The notes under the pieces are model-generated. The model searched no databases. It worked only from the letters and a program-made list of their open reading frames with translations, and had not been told where the DNA came from. DNA of 64,000 bases from Erwinia pyri (GTDB lineage Bacteria > Pseudomonadota > Gammaproteobacteria > Enterobacterales > Enterobacteriaceae), in NCBI RefSeq assembly GCF_030758455.1, contig NZ_CP132353.1, forward strand, positions 3,038,001 to 3,102,000, given 5' to 3'. Both the position numbers and the translations under genes were made by a program. How positions within the stretch are numbered: the stretch's first letter is position 1; every line of letters starts with the position of its first letter. Shown in pieces: positions 38,019 through 46,638 of the stretch.

Positions 38019-39176
38019 ATGACAATTCCCGTTTCGCTGATTGAAGAAGCCACCGGCTGGCGCAGAGAACTGCACGCCCTGCCGGAACTGGGCTATCAGG
38101 AACATCAAACCTCGCACAGGGTCGCGGAGCAGCTACGCTCATTCGGGCTGCAGGTGCATACCGGCCTGGCCGGTACCGGCGTGGTGGGTACGCTGGAAAA
38201 CGGCCCCGGTCCCAGCATCGGGTTTCGCGCTGATATGGATGCGCTGCCGATAACCGAACGGGGTGAGCCAGCCTGGCGTTCGACGCGGCCGGGCGTGATG
38301 CATGCCTGCGGGCATGATGGCCACACCGCCATGCTGCTGGCCGCGGCGAAGCACCTCAGCCAGACCCGTCAGTTCAGCGGCACCCTGCATTTCATTTTCC
38401 AGCCTGCGGAAGAGAATCTGGGCGGAGCGCGGAAAATGGTAGCCGAGGGTCTGTTTACGCTGTTCCCGATGGACGCTATTTACGGCATGCATAACTGGCC
38501 AGGCCTGCCTGCAGGGCATGTTGCGGTGAACAGCGGGGCGATGATGGCGTCGCTTGACGCGTTTGAAATCACCTTACGCGGCAGAAGCTGCCACGCCGCC
38601 ATGCCGGAAAACGGAGCCGATCCCGTGGTGGCGGCGGCCCAGCTGATCCTGGCGCTGCAGACCATTCCGGCCCGTCGTTTATCCCCTCTGGCTTCCGCCG
38701 TCGTCAGCATCACGCAGATCAACGGCGGCGAGGCGATTAACGTGATCCCGGAAAACGTGGTGCTGCGCGGCACGCTGCGCTGCCTGCAGGCCGACGTGCG
38801 CAGCAAAGTCCGCAACATGATTGATGAGTTTGTGACGACGTTCACCGCGCCACTGGGTATTGAGGGCAGCATTGAGTATCTCACCGATTATCCGGTGACG
38901 AAAAATAATGCGGCAGAAGCGCTGAAGGTGCGCGACTGCGCGCTGACGCTGTTGCCCGCAGAGCAGGTGCACTGGGACGTCAGCCCGTCGATGGCCTCAG
39001 AAGATTTCGCCTGCATGCTGGAAGCGTGTCCTGGTGCCTATTTCTGGCTGGGTGCCGATGGCGAGACGCCTTCCCGGCCGCTGCATAACGCGCACTACGA
39101 TTTCAACGATCGGCTGATCGGCAAAGGCATCGCATTCTGGAGTGCGCTGGCCGGGGAAGTGCTGCCCCGGCGTTAA
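38019..39176 (+). CDS. M20 family amidohydrolase (hippurate-hydrolase/N-acyl amino acid type)
   Basis: Metal-dependent amidohydrolase that removes an acyl group from an N-acyl amino acid or similar amide, 385 residues. M20D ligands and catalytic residues are present: GFRADMDALPI, HACGHDGHTAMLL, FQPAEENLGGARKMV with the catalytic Glu pair, YGMHNWPGLPAG, SPSMASEDFACML and HNAHYDFND. A dimerisation domain lies at about 180-290. AGAGGAGAGG precedes the start. It follows hutU by 122 bp on the same strand and could feed histidine from acyl-histidine or peptides, but that link is inferred only from position. Confidence 0.88.
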   Translation: MTIPVSLIEEATGWRRELHALPELGYQEHQTSHRVAEQLRSFGLQVHTGLAGTGVVGTLENGPGPSIGFRADMDALPITERGEPAWRSTRPGVMHACGHDGHTAMLLAAAKHLSQTRQFSGTLHFIFQPAEENLGGARKMVAEGLFTLFPMDAIYGMHNWPGLPAGHVAVNSGAMMASLDAFEITLRGRSCHAAMPENGADPVVAAAQLILALQTIPARRLSPLASAVVSITQINGGEAINVIPENVVLRGTLRCLQADVRSKVRNMIDEFVTTFTAPLGIEGSIEYLTDYPVTKNNAAEALKVRDCALTLLPAEQVHWDVSPSMASEDFACMLEACPGAYFWLGADGETPSRPLHNAHYDFNDRLIGKGIAFWSALAGEVLPRR

Positions 39177-39213
39177 AAGCGGAGCAACGCGCACTCCGCC
39201 TGTCTGCCAGGCG

Positions 39214-39309
39214 GAACCGCAAAATTTTACTGCCGCCAGGGAATTAAGCGCATGACAGGCAGCCTTCCGCCTGCAAATGGCCTGCCAGCAGAACCGCAAA
39301 ATTTTACTG
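39214..39309. repeat. Two direct copies of a 19-bp sequence
   Basis: GAACCGCAAAATTTTACTG is found at 39214-39232 and 39291-39309, without mismatch. Each copy sits in a GC-rich frame that can fold (GGCGG before, CCGCC or GGCGG after). A variant, GAACCGCAAATTTTAACTG, is at 47403-47421 after mlrA. Confidence 0.85.
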
Positions 39310-39361
39310 GCGGCTGCATCCGGCCTGCGCTTTCAGCGCGTCAGAAGGCAAACCAGCGGCC

Positions 39362-40330
39362 TCAGTAACCCGCCTTGCCAATCTGCTCCAGCGCATCCTG
39401 CCGGTCTGCCGCCCGGCCGGTTGCCACATAGCAGCAGGCGATCTGCTGGCGAAGAGCGTCCGGCACGGCCAGCTCACGGTTCAGGCATCGGGCTGTCCAG
39501 GCTGCGGTGGTAGCGGCATCTTTCGCTTCTGGCAGCGTATCGCGTGCTGCCCCCTCCTCCTGCCGTGGCAGCAGCACTTCCGGCTCGCCGCCCGCAATCA
39601 GGCTGATCGCCGGACAGCGCTGGGGATTGGCATAGACCTCCCCTTCGGTGCCGTTCAGCAGCAGCGCACGCCCGCCAATTGCCTGGAAAAATTGCCCCAC
39701 GCGAGGGATATATTCGGGATGGGAGACGCTGGAGAGACGCAACGCGGCATCTTCCGCAAACGGCGTCGCCAGTTTTGCCAGCGTATGCGCACTGTTGCGT
39801 ACGCCCATACGCCAGCGCAGCGAGAGCTGCCTTTCCAGCGGCGCGCAGAGCGTGGCTACGGTCATAAACACCAGTTTACCCTGCTCAAGCTGCGCCTGCG
39901 CCTGCTCAGCAGAGTGCACAGCGGCAACGCCCAGCGCCTGAAAGACCGCTTCGCTGGTGATACGGGTGGGATCGTCACTGACGCCATGCACCACTACCGG
40001 AAAACCCAGCCTGCTCAGCAGCAGAGCCAGCAGCGGCGTCAGGTTCCCCTGCTTGCGCGCGCCGTTATAGCTGGGGATAACCACCGGCATGGGGTAATGC
40101 ACCGGCGGCGTCAGCCTGATGACCCGCTCCTGCATCGCCTCGTAAAAGCCGAGCATCTCCTCTTCGCCTTCCCCTTTGATGCGCAGCGCAATCAGAATGG
40201 CGCCCAGCGCCAAATCGGGCACCTCGCCCGCCAGCATCTGGCGGTAAAGCTCACGCGCGGTAGCAAAATCGATATCACGGGCATGGTTTTTACCGCGGCC
40301 CACTTCTTTGATGATCTTGTTATATTCCAT
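39362..40330 (-). CDS. ybiB: YbiB, anthranilate phosphoribosyltransferase-like nucleic acid-binding protein
   Basis: TrpD2-type protein, 322 residues. It has the glycosyltransferase family 3 fold (N-terminal DFATARELYRQMLAGEVPDLALGAILIALRIKGE, then IPSYNGARKQGNLTPLLALLL). The anthranilate and PRPP site residues of TrpD are not kept. E. coli YbiB binds DNA and RNA and is induced by DNA damage. It lies 18 bp after dinG and shares its LexA-controlled transcript. Confidence 0.92.
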   Translation of the reverse strand: MEYNKIIKEVGRGKNHARDIDFATARELYRQMLAGEVPDLALGAILIALRIKGEGEEEMLGFYEAMQERVIRLTPPVHYPMPVVIPSYNGARKQGNLTPLLALLLSRLGFPVVVHGVSDDPTRITSEAVFQALGVAAVHSAEQAQAQLEQGKLVFMTVATLCAPLERQLSLRWRMGVRNSAHTLAKLATPFAEDAALRLSSVSHPEYIPRVGQFFQAIGGRALLLNGTEGEVYANPQRCPAISLIAGGEPEVLLPRQEEGAARDTLPEAKDAATTAAWTARCLNRELAVPDALRQQIACCYVATGRAADRQDALEQIGKAGY

Positions 40331-40348
40331 GCTTCTGCTCTTTGATTA

Positions 40349-42511
40349 TTAGCGACGACGGCGCGGTGAAGGTCTCTTTGCCGCAGGGGCCAGGCTCGCT
40401 TTGGGTAATTCGCCTTCCGGCATTGCTGGCTGCTCTATCGGGAAAACCGGCAGCGCCCCCAGCAGGCGGGCACCGTAGCTTTTGCTCAGTAGTCGCCGGT
40501 CGTAAATGACAATTTCACCAAAGCAGTCATGACTGCGGATCAGCCTGCCGACCTGCTGGATCAGATTAAACGAGGCGCTGGGCAGACTCTGTACTTCAAA
40601 CGGGTAACGCCTCAGGCTTTTCAGCCACTCTCCCTCGGTCAAAATAACCGGGCTGTCCACCGGAGGGAAAGCAATTTTATGAATATGCACCTGCGACAGC
40701 AAATCCCCTTTCAGATCCAGCCCTTCGGCAAAAGATTGTAACCCTACCAGAATGCTGGTTTCCCCCTGCTCCACGCGCTTGCGGTGCAGCGCCACCAGCG
40801 CAGGCCGGGGCCGGTCGCCCTGTACCAGCATCATCAGGCGCAGCTCAGGAAGATAAGAGAGGAACTGCTGCATCGCACGGCCGCTGGCAAACAGCACCAG
40901 GATGCCTTTGTGCAGGCCAAGTTTGATTTGCGCCCGGAAGAAGTGCGCCATCTCCGCCAGATGCTTCACTTCGTTAGCGAGCATCGGCTCATACTGCATC
41001 TGCGGGATCACCAGCTTGCCCTGCTCAATATGGTTAAACGGCGAATCGAGCGCCACAAAACGGTCGCCCACCTTCTCCGACAGGCCGGACATCTCCTGCA
41101 GGCGCTGGAAACTGCTTAGCGAGCGCAGCGTGGCGGAGGTCAGCACCACATGGGGGATTTTGCGCCACAGCAGCTTTTCCAGCTGATCGCTGACGCGGAT
41201 CCCGGCGCAGTGAAACATCAGGTGGGCGTTGCCATCGCGGATCTCCCTGCTCGCCCATTTAGAGACCGGCGCGCCAGAGGCTTTCTCCATCGCCGCCAGT
41301 TTCCAGAGCTTGCTGCTGGCTTCAAACCAGCCGAGCGCTTTGTTCATCTGGATCAGCGCGCGGTGCAGCCTGACCACATCAAACTGTCCGGACTTTTCGC
41401 TTAAATCGTTCAGCAACGCTTCCGCCAGCCCGCGCAGGCCATCGCACAGTTTGAACAGGCGGGCGCAGAGGGTCAGCACCTCTTCAGGCAGCAGCCCCAT
41501 TTCAAAACGGTATTCGCCCTCCTGATTGCCAGGCGGCAGCAGTTGGGCAAGAATATGAGAAAGCTGCTGCAACTGCTCGCGCACCTCTTCACAGTGCGCC
41601 TTCAGACGTTCAGGGTTGCTCAGTCCTGGCGGCCTTTTCGGGCGAAACTGGGCCAGGCACTGCTCCACCAGACGGCAGAAGAGATCAAGCTGCAGGGTAT
41701 TCCAGCCGGGTGTGATTTCCCCGCTCATTTCCAGCGCATCCCGCGCCACGTCAGGCAGATGATGGCCTTCGTCCAGCACCAGCAGCAGATTTTTGGGTGG
41801 CGGCAGCACCGATTCGGTTTCCAGCGCCGCCATCACCAGAGCGTGGTTCGCCACCACCACATCCGCGTTTTCTATTTCCCGCCTCGCCACATAGAATGGG
41901 CACTCGCGGAACCAGTGGCAGTTGCTGCCAAGACAGTTGGCTTTATCGGTGCTCAGGCGCTGCCAGAGCGAATCTTCGATGGTATCGTCACAGTGATCGC
42001 GCAGGCCATCCCACTGATGTCGGTTAAGATTTTTTTCAAGCGTGGTACAGAGCGCCCGTTCATCCTTGCTGGCGGTCATCTGCTCATCTAAAAACAGCAG
42101 CAGATCGCCCTGTTTCTCCTCATCGGTTGCCAGAGCGGACAGGTTACGCGGGCAGACATAGCGGCCACGGCCAAAGGCGGCGGTAAAACGCAGATCCGGG
42201 ATGATCTTTTTCAGCAGCGGCAAATCTTTGCTGAAAATCTGATCCTGGAGCGCCACGTTGGCCGTACTCACCACCAGCGGTTTCTCTTCCGCGCGGCTGA
42301 CGGCGATCCCGGGGATCAGGTAAGAAAGGGTTTTCCCCACGCCCGTGGGCGCTTCAATCGCCAGATGGCGGCCATCATCCCCCGCCAGCGTTTTCGCCAC
42401 TTCGGCAATCATCTGCCGCTGCGGCGCGCGGGGAATAAAGTCAGGAATTTGTTGCTGAAGGGCTTTATACCACTCCGCAATTTGCGCTTTTAACGCGGCA
42501 GATAACGCCAT
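40349..42511 (-). CDS. dinG: ATP-dependent DNA helicase DinG
   Basis: XPD-like 5'-3' helicase of superfamily 2 that resolves R-loops and other structures after DNA damage. Start at MALSAALKAQIAEWYKALQ (720 residues); a Met three codons earlier is less likely. Walker A APTGVGKT is at 54-61. Four cluster cysteines lie in GRYVCPRNL and KANCLGSNCHWFRECPF, so the 4Fe-4S domain is intact. The DEAH box is DEGH in LVLDEGHHLPD, and motif VI is QQVGRLIRS. The C terminus is Arg-rich (SPRRRR). A LexA box lies 26 bp upstream. Confidence 0.97.
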   Translation of the reverse strand: MALSAALKAQIAEWYKALQQQIPDFIPRAPQRQMIAEVAKTLAGDDGRHLAIEAPTGVGKTLSYLIPGIAVSRAEEKPLVVSTANVALQDQIFSKDLPLLKKIIPDLRFTAAFGRGRYVCPRNLSALATDEEKQGDLLLFLDEQMTASKDERALCTTLEKNLNRHQWDGLRDHCDDTIEDSLWQRLSTDKANCLGSNCHWFRECPFYVARREIENADVVVANHALVMAALETESVLPPPKNLLLVLDEGHHLPDVARDALEMSGEITPGWNTLQLDLFCRLVEQCLAQFRPKRPPGLSNPERLKAHCEEVREQLQQLSHILAQLLPPGNQEGEYRFEMGLLPEEVLTLCARLFKLCDGLRGLAEALLNDLSEKSGQFDVVRLHRALIQMNKALGWFEASSKLWKLAAMEKASGAPVSKWASREIRDGNAHLMFHCAGIRVSDQLEKLLWRKIPHVVLTSATLRSLSSFQRLQEMSGLSEKVGDRFVALDSPFNHIEQGKLVIPQMQYEPMLANEVKHLAEMAHFFRAQIKLGLHKGILVLFASGRAMQQFLSYLPELRLMMLVQGDRPRPALVALHRKRVEQGETSILVGLQSFAEGLDLKGDLLSQVHIHKIAFPPVDSPVILTEGEWLKSLRRYPFEVQSLPSASFNLIQQVGRLIRSHDCFGEIVIYDRRLLSKSYGARLLGALPVFPIEQPAMPEGELPKASLAPAAKRPSPRRRR

Positions 42512-42536
42512 AACAACCACTTTTTACTGAAACGGC

Positions 42537-42552
42537 CTGTATTTTTACACAG
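42537..42552 (-). promoter_or_regulatory. LexA (SOS) box of dinG-ybiB
   Basis: CTGTATTTTTACACAG keeps the invariant CTG-N10-CAG and the alternating AT centre. It is 26-41 bp upstream of the dinG start, matching LexA control of dinG in E. coli. Confidence 0.85.
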
Positions 42553-42802
42553 TATCAGGCCCGCGTCAGCCTTCTTCAGCTGTTGTAGTGAAAGAGCACG
42601 GGTACATCCTGCTGATCCTCACATCCGACCTGCTGTGAGCTCGGACACTTACCGGTTCAATGAGTTGTCAGAGGCTTTTTACATTGCCCTCCAGTCTGAG
42701 GCAGTCATCAGCCCGCTTTACTTTTACGGATAAAATGCTTTGTGTGTTAACTGGAGTGAAGTACAACTTAAGACGCCCAGTATCAACATTAAAAGGTCAG
42801 GC

Positions 42803-43888
42803 ATGTCTGAACAAAATCTGGTTTTTCCTGCACGCGTGCTGCGTGGTGCAGGCGTTATTCATCAGTTAGGTGAGATCTGTCGGGAACTGGGCCAGCGCGC
42901 GCTGTTAATTGGCGGGCATCAGGCGCTAAAAGCGGTGGAGCCGCAGGTTCGCACCCAGCTTGCCGATGCTGAAGTCACCCTGCTGGGCTGCGAATGGTTT
43001 GGTGGCGAAACCTCACTGGCGCAGATTCAACGTCTGGGGGATCTGGCAACCTCACTGAAGGCGGACGTGATTATCGCTGCAGGCGGCGGGAAGTCGCTGG
43101 ATACCTGTAAAGCGGTAGGGGCAGAGCATAACCTGCCGGTGATCACCATTCCAACCATTGCCGCCACCTGTTCGGCCGTCACGCCGCTGAGTATTCGTTA
43201 TGATGATCATGGAAACTTTCACGATATTTTCCCGCTTCCTCAGGCACCGGCAGCGGTGATTATCGACAGCGAGCTGCTGGCGCAGGCGCCCTTGCGCTGG
43301 CTGGCGGCTGGCCTGGGCGATACGCTGGCAAAATGGTATGAGTTCCGCGCCGTCAGCCAGCGCCATCCGCCGGTTGATGCCAGTGCGAAGTCTTCGCTGG
43401 CACACAGCCTGATTTGCTATGAAGTGATTGCCCAACATGGGGCAAAAGCGTGTGAAGCGGTGCGCAGGGATCTGCCGGATCATCATCTGGATCAGGTGCT
43501 GGATGTTATCTTTACCTTTGCCGGGCTGACCTCACTGATGAGCAACGGTGCCCATGCAGCGGCTGCACACGCCATCTATGAAGGCTTTACTTTCTGCGAC
43601 AAAACCCGCGAATTCGGTCACGGTCTGCTGGTGGGCTACGGTAATCTCTGCCTGCTGGCGCTGGAGAACCGTGCTGATGACGAGCTGCTGCATGAGATGG
43701 CGCTGGCCCGCCAGTGTAGCGTACCGCTCAGCCTGAAGGAAATTGCCGATCTGACCGACGAAGAGCTGGCGATGATTGTTCGCGAATCGGTGCAGGCGCC
43801 AGATATGGAAAATATGGCGCATCCGGTCACCGTTGAGGCGTTGTATCAGGCTATCAGCCGGGTGGAAGCGCTGGCGGCCGGGCTGTAA
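42803..43888 (+). CDS. Iron-containing alcohol dehydrogenase family protein (YbdH/glycerol dehydrogenase-like)
   Basis: NAD(P)-dependent metal dehydrogenase of 361 residues. Start at MSEQNLVFPARVLRG after AAAAGG. The nucleotide loop AAGGGKSLDTCKAVG and PTIAATCSAVTPLS, then AGLGDTLAKWYEFRA, are typical of the glycerol-dehydrogenase branch. Metal ligands are in AAAHAIYEGF and EFGHGLLVGYG. It resembles E. coli YbdH (a hydroxycarboxylate dehydrogenase) more than GldA, but the substrate is not fixed. It is divergent from dinG and stands alone. Confidence 0.85.
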   Translation: MSEQNLVFPARVLRGAGVIHQLGEICRELGQRALLIGGHQALKAVEPQVRTQLADAEVTLLGCEWFGGETSLAQIQRLGDLATSLKADVIIAAGGGKSLDTCKAVGAEHNLPVITIPTIAATCSAVTPLSIRYDDHGNFHDIFPLPQAPAAVIIDSELLAQAPLRWLAAGLGDTLAKWYEFRAVSQRHPPVDASAKSSLAHSLICYEVIAQHGAKACEAVRRDLPDHHLDQVLDVIFTFAGLTSLMSNGAHAAAAHAIYEGFTFCDKTREFGHGLLVGYGNLCLLALENRADDELLHEMALARQCSVPLSLKEIADLTDEELAMIVRESVQAPDMENMAHPVTVEALYQAISRVEALAAGL

Positions 43889-43960
43889 CGCCGTCTGTTT
43901 CTGCGCATCGGCCACCAGAAGAGAGCCTGTACCGCTGAATGTCTCGTCCGCCGCTGGGGG

Positions 43961-44737
43961 TTACCCCGCGGCGTCACTCTCCAGCTTGGTTTGCCCTAAA
44001 CGGCCGACAAAAGGCAGGCGCAGCGCCGGGGACTTCACATCGATCCCCATATTGAAGCCCAGAATATTCACTTCCAGCCCCTCTTCTCCGCCCAGGGTCA
44101 GACCCAGCACGCCCAGCAGTGAAAGCTGCAGCCCACGACCTGACGGCGGCAGGCCAACCGGATTTTTGAGCGGGCGGAAATCCTTCCCGATGGCATTGGC
44201 AGGCAGATCCAGCCGTAGCGCTGGCACTTCCCTGCCAATGTGCGCCAGAAAAGTGTTGCTGTTGGGGCCGGGCCAGACCCGGTAGGTGTGTGGCCAGGGA
44301 TAGCTTTTTATCGCCTGCTCAATCTGCGGGATCATTGCCGCCGCTGCCGCCCCGCGATGGTCAACAATCATCTGGGGTTTCGCGCCGAACCAGTAGCCGT
44401 CCGCCAGCGCATAGTTCTCACGGATAACGTTACTGCTGCCCCAGCTCACCACTTCATAACGGCTGAACTCTGTCTCCCCTGCCTTTTTAAATATGATCCA
44501 GGGGTGCACGGCAAACAGTCCCCGCCAGCCAAAGGTTGGGGCAACATAGACCTGCACAATGGCCGTCTGACGGAACGTCAGCGGATCCGGCGCCAGCTCC
44601 GCAGAGTCGCGTCTTGCGGTAGACCAGCTCTGGCCGCTCAGCTCCACACCGCTGTGCGTAGCTTTATAGTAGCTCTGGCCAAACGAGAGCAGCATGACGC
44701 AGAGAAAGCCTAAGGTAATGATTTTCAAATAGAGCAT
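43961..44737 (-). CDS. DUF3750 family protein
   Basis: Protein of 258 residues with an N-terminal signal anchor (MLYLKIITLGFLCVMLLSFG), so it is probably periplasmic and membrane-tethered. Family features are QVYVAPTFGWRGLFAVHPWIIFK, PQIEQAIKSYPWPHTYRVWPGPNSNTFLAHIGREVP and a C-terminal Gly/Leu-rich part. The WPGPNSNTF segment with a following His recalls papain-like NlpC families; that is only a resemblance. The function is unknown. Its neighbours are convergent or separately promoted. Confidence 0.8.
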   Translation of the reverse strand: MLYLKIITLGFLCVMLLSFGQSYYKATHSGVELSGQSWSTARRDSAELAPDPLTFRQTAIVQVYVAPTFGWRGLFAVHPWIIFKKAGETEFSRYEVVSWGSSNVIRENYALADGYWFGAKPQMIVDHRGAAAAAMIPQIEQAIKSYPWPHTYRVWPGPNSNTFLAHIGREVPALRLDLPANAIGKDFRPLKNPVGLPPSGRGLQLSLLGVLGLTLGGEEGLEVNILGFNMGIDVKSPALRLPFVGRLGQTKLESDAAG

Positions 44738-44881
44738 AGTTCCTTCGTCCACCCGCCTGAAGCGGGTAAAAAGCGTGTATCGGATTGGGTTGATATCGCG
44801 GCTGGGACAGGGCGTCGTCAGGCTCAGGGAAGGTGACGTTTGTCACATTACTGAAATAGCTGCCGCGGTTCAATGATTATT

Positions 44882-44907
44882 CTTTGCACAGCATGATGTG
44901 TGCAAAG
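44882..44907. repeat. Perfect 9-bp inverted repeat
   Basis: CTTTGCACA and TGTGCAAAG with an 8-nt spacer, upstream of the DUF3750 gene and downstream of the GNAT operon. The spacing is typical of a regulator operator; there is no T-run on either strand next to it. Confidence 0.6.
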
Positions 44908-44951
44908 TGCGGCAAAAAGGGGCGCTGGCGCGCTGTTTTGTCTGCACCGTT

Positions 44952-45413
44952 TCAGAGCAGACGTCCCAGGCAAACGGCCTCTTCCCGACCCACATAGCGG
45001 CCAAAATTTTCACGGATCCGGTAGCCGTTTCTTAAATAAAAACTGACAGCTCGTTCATTGGCCTTGCGTGTTTCCAGCCAGATTTCCCGATATCCCCTTT
45101 TTCTTGCTTCCCCTTCGAGGAAAGAAAGCAGCGCATGGCCCACTCCCCAGGTGCCAGGAGAGGCGAACATCCTTTTTAACTCTGCAACATCTTTTTCTCC
45201 GGCCAGGGGCCTTATTGCCCCACACCCTACCGCTTCACCCTGAGTATTACGTGCAAGAGCAAAACAGGCACGAGGGTGTGCAACCTCTTCAGCATTGAAG
45301 CTGGCTCGCCCGTCGCTACCGGTTATGTCGTGTAAAATCATGGATAACATTGCCAGCAGCTTTTTTGCTTCTTCGCTGGTGACCTCTCCAGGGCTGACCA
45401 TAATCATTTTCAC
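44952..45413 (-). CDS. GNAT family N-acetyltransferase
   Basis: A 153-residue acetyltransferase. The GNAT core is visible: ACFALARNTQGEAVGCGAIRPL (beta4), the CoA loop region ASPGTWGVGHALLSFLEGEARKRGY, and ETRKANERAVSFYLRNGYR near the end. The start overlaps the upstream GNAT stop by 4 bp. It is third in a regulator-GNAT-GNAT operon with overlapping ends throughout. The substrate is unknown. Confidence 0.85.
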   Translation of the reverse strand: MKMIMVSPGEVTSEEAKKLLAMLSMILHDITGSDGRASFNAEEVAHPRACFALARNTQGEAVGCGAIRPLAGEKDVAELKRMFASPGTWGVGHALLSFLEGEARKRGYREIWLETRKANERAVSFYLRNGYRIRENFGRYVGREEAVCLGRLL

Positions 45414-45931
45414 TGCAAAAATTTGTACATCACGGTGGTGGCATCTGCTATGCCTTCAGTTGAGATCGCATAACCGGGGATCTGCCCGCATACCAGCCAC
45501 CCCTGCGACAGATAGAGCTGCTCTGCCACATCACCCGAGCGGGTATCCAGCACCGCCAAAGATCGTCCCGCCTGCCGCGCCAGCTTTTCAGCCTGTTGCA
45601 GCAGGAGGCGGGCAATGCCCTGGCGTCTCGCTTTGGGATGCACCAGCAGTTTGGCTATTTCAGCCCGATGCGCGCCGTTTGGTGGCATATCCAGCACCAC
45701 TATCACTGTCGCCACAATCTCCCCGTTCTGCCGGGCGACAATCAGCTGTTTATTGCCCTCTGTCAGGCTTGTGATCATACCCTGCCATAAACGCTGCATC
45801 GGTTTGGCATCCAGAGAGGTAAATCCAATGCTGGCGCCCTCTGCCACACAGGCATAAAGCACGTGATATAAGGCCATCTGTTCCGATTCTGCCTGGGCGG
45901 CAGTAAGGATCTGATACTCAATCTTTTCCAT
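45410..45931 (-). CDS. GNAT family N-acetyltransferase
   Basis: A 173-residue acetyltransferase starting MEKIEYQILTAAQAES. Its ATG overlaps the TGA of the XRE regulator (ATGA), which decides the start over earlier in-frame codons. The acetyl-CoA loop is VHPKARRQGIARLLLQQAEKLA (R/QxxGxA type), followed by LDTRSGDVAEQLYLSQGW. It is not closely similar to the GNAT after it. In context it may detoxify a compound sensed by the cupin domain of the regulator. Confidence 0.87.
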   Translation of the reverse strand: MEKIEYQILTAAQAESEQMALYHVLYACVAEGASIGFTSLDAKPMQRLWQGMITSLTEGNKQLIVARQNGEIVATVIVVLDMPPNGAHRAEIAKLLVHPKARRQGIARLLLQQAEKLARQAGRSLAVLDTRSGDVAEQLYLSQGWLVCGQIPGYAISTEGIADATTVMYKFLQ

Positions 45932-46494
45932 CAACGGCACACCACCAACGCATAATGCGCGCCTTCGGCCTCTGGCGCGTGGAAAGAGGAGCGGCCAAAG
46001 AGGTGAAAGCGCAGGCAGTCGCCCGCTTCCAGCCGCCACTGCTGGTCATTCATGCTGAACACCAGCACACCTGCAAGCATCCAGATGTGTTGTTCTATCC
46101 CTTCCACCGGCGGCGCATCATATTCAATCTTTGCACCGCTTATCAGCCTTCCCTCTACCAGCTCGCCGTGAAAGTTGCCGGCGGGTGGCGAAATGCTCCG
46201 CCGGTGATAGCCATTCTCGTGGTCCTGCCAGACGCTCTGCTGGTGGCGGCGTAAATGCTGCGGCCCCGGCTCTTCCACCTCACTTAACAGCCGGGACATG
46301 GTTAACCCATATGCGATGCATAAACGGTTCATTAAAGAGGCTGTAGGGCTGGTCTCGGCGCGTTCGATGCGCGACAGCGAGGCTCTGCTGATGCCGGTAA
46401 TCTCGGCCAGCGTCTCCAGCGACCACCCTTTATCGACCCTGAGCGACGCAAGACGTTGGGCAAGACGGTGTTCAGTAGAAGAAGGTTCAGACAT
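45931..46494 (-). CDS. XRE family regulator with C-terminal cupin domain
   Basis: A 187-residue transcription factor. An N-terminal helix-turn-helix (LAQRLASLRVDKGWSLETLAEITGISRASLSRIERAETSPT) is followed by a linker and a cupin domain (about 100-187: IEQHIWMLAGVLVFSMNDQQWRLEAGDCLRFHLFGRSSFHAP). It first-in-operon overlaps the GNAT gene by 4 bp. An 11-bp perfect inverted repeat sits 6 bp before its start and is a likely autoregulatory operator. The family includes PuuR-type regulators; the ligand here is unknown. Confidence 0.9.
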   Translation of the reverse strand: MSEPSSTEHRLAQRLASLRVDKGWSLETLAEITGISRASLSRIERAETSPTASLMNRLCIAYGLTMSRLLSEVEEPGPQHLRRHQQSVWQDHENGYHRRSISPPAGNFHGELVEGRLISGAKIEYDAPPVEGIEQHIWMLAGVLVFSMNDQQWRLEAGDCLRFHLFGRSSFHAPEAEGAHYALVVCR

Positions 46495-46499
46495 GGATT

Positions 46500-46532
46500 T
46501 CTCATTTAAGGGAATTATTCTCTTAAATGAGA
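46500..46532 (-). promoter_or_regulatory. Probable operator of the XRE-GNAT operon
   Basis: Arms TCTCATTTAAG and CTTAAATGAGA are perfectly complementary across an 11-nt spacer, 6-38 bp upstream of the XRE start. A regulator bound here would cover the promoter or ribosome site. Confidence 0.75.
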
Positions 46533-46638
46533 TCTACAGGGTTTAAGGCGCAGTATCAACTTGTACAGTAAAATAATAGTTGTACAGCAATCAAGAGTCC
46601 GCTACGGTAGACTGAGTGGTAAGGATGAGAGGAACTGC

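Noticed and set aside
42590..42740. Possible tRNA or small RNA with GGTTCAATGAG
   Set aside because: Only the T-loop-like string is present; no acceptor, D or anticodon stems can be drawn.
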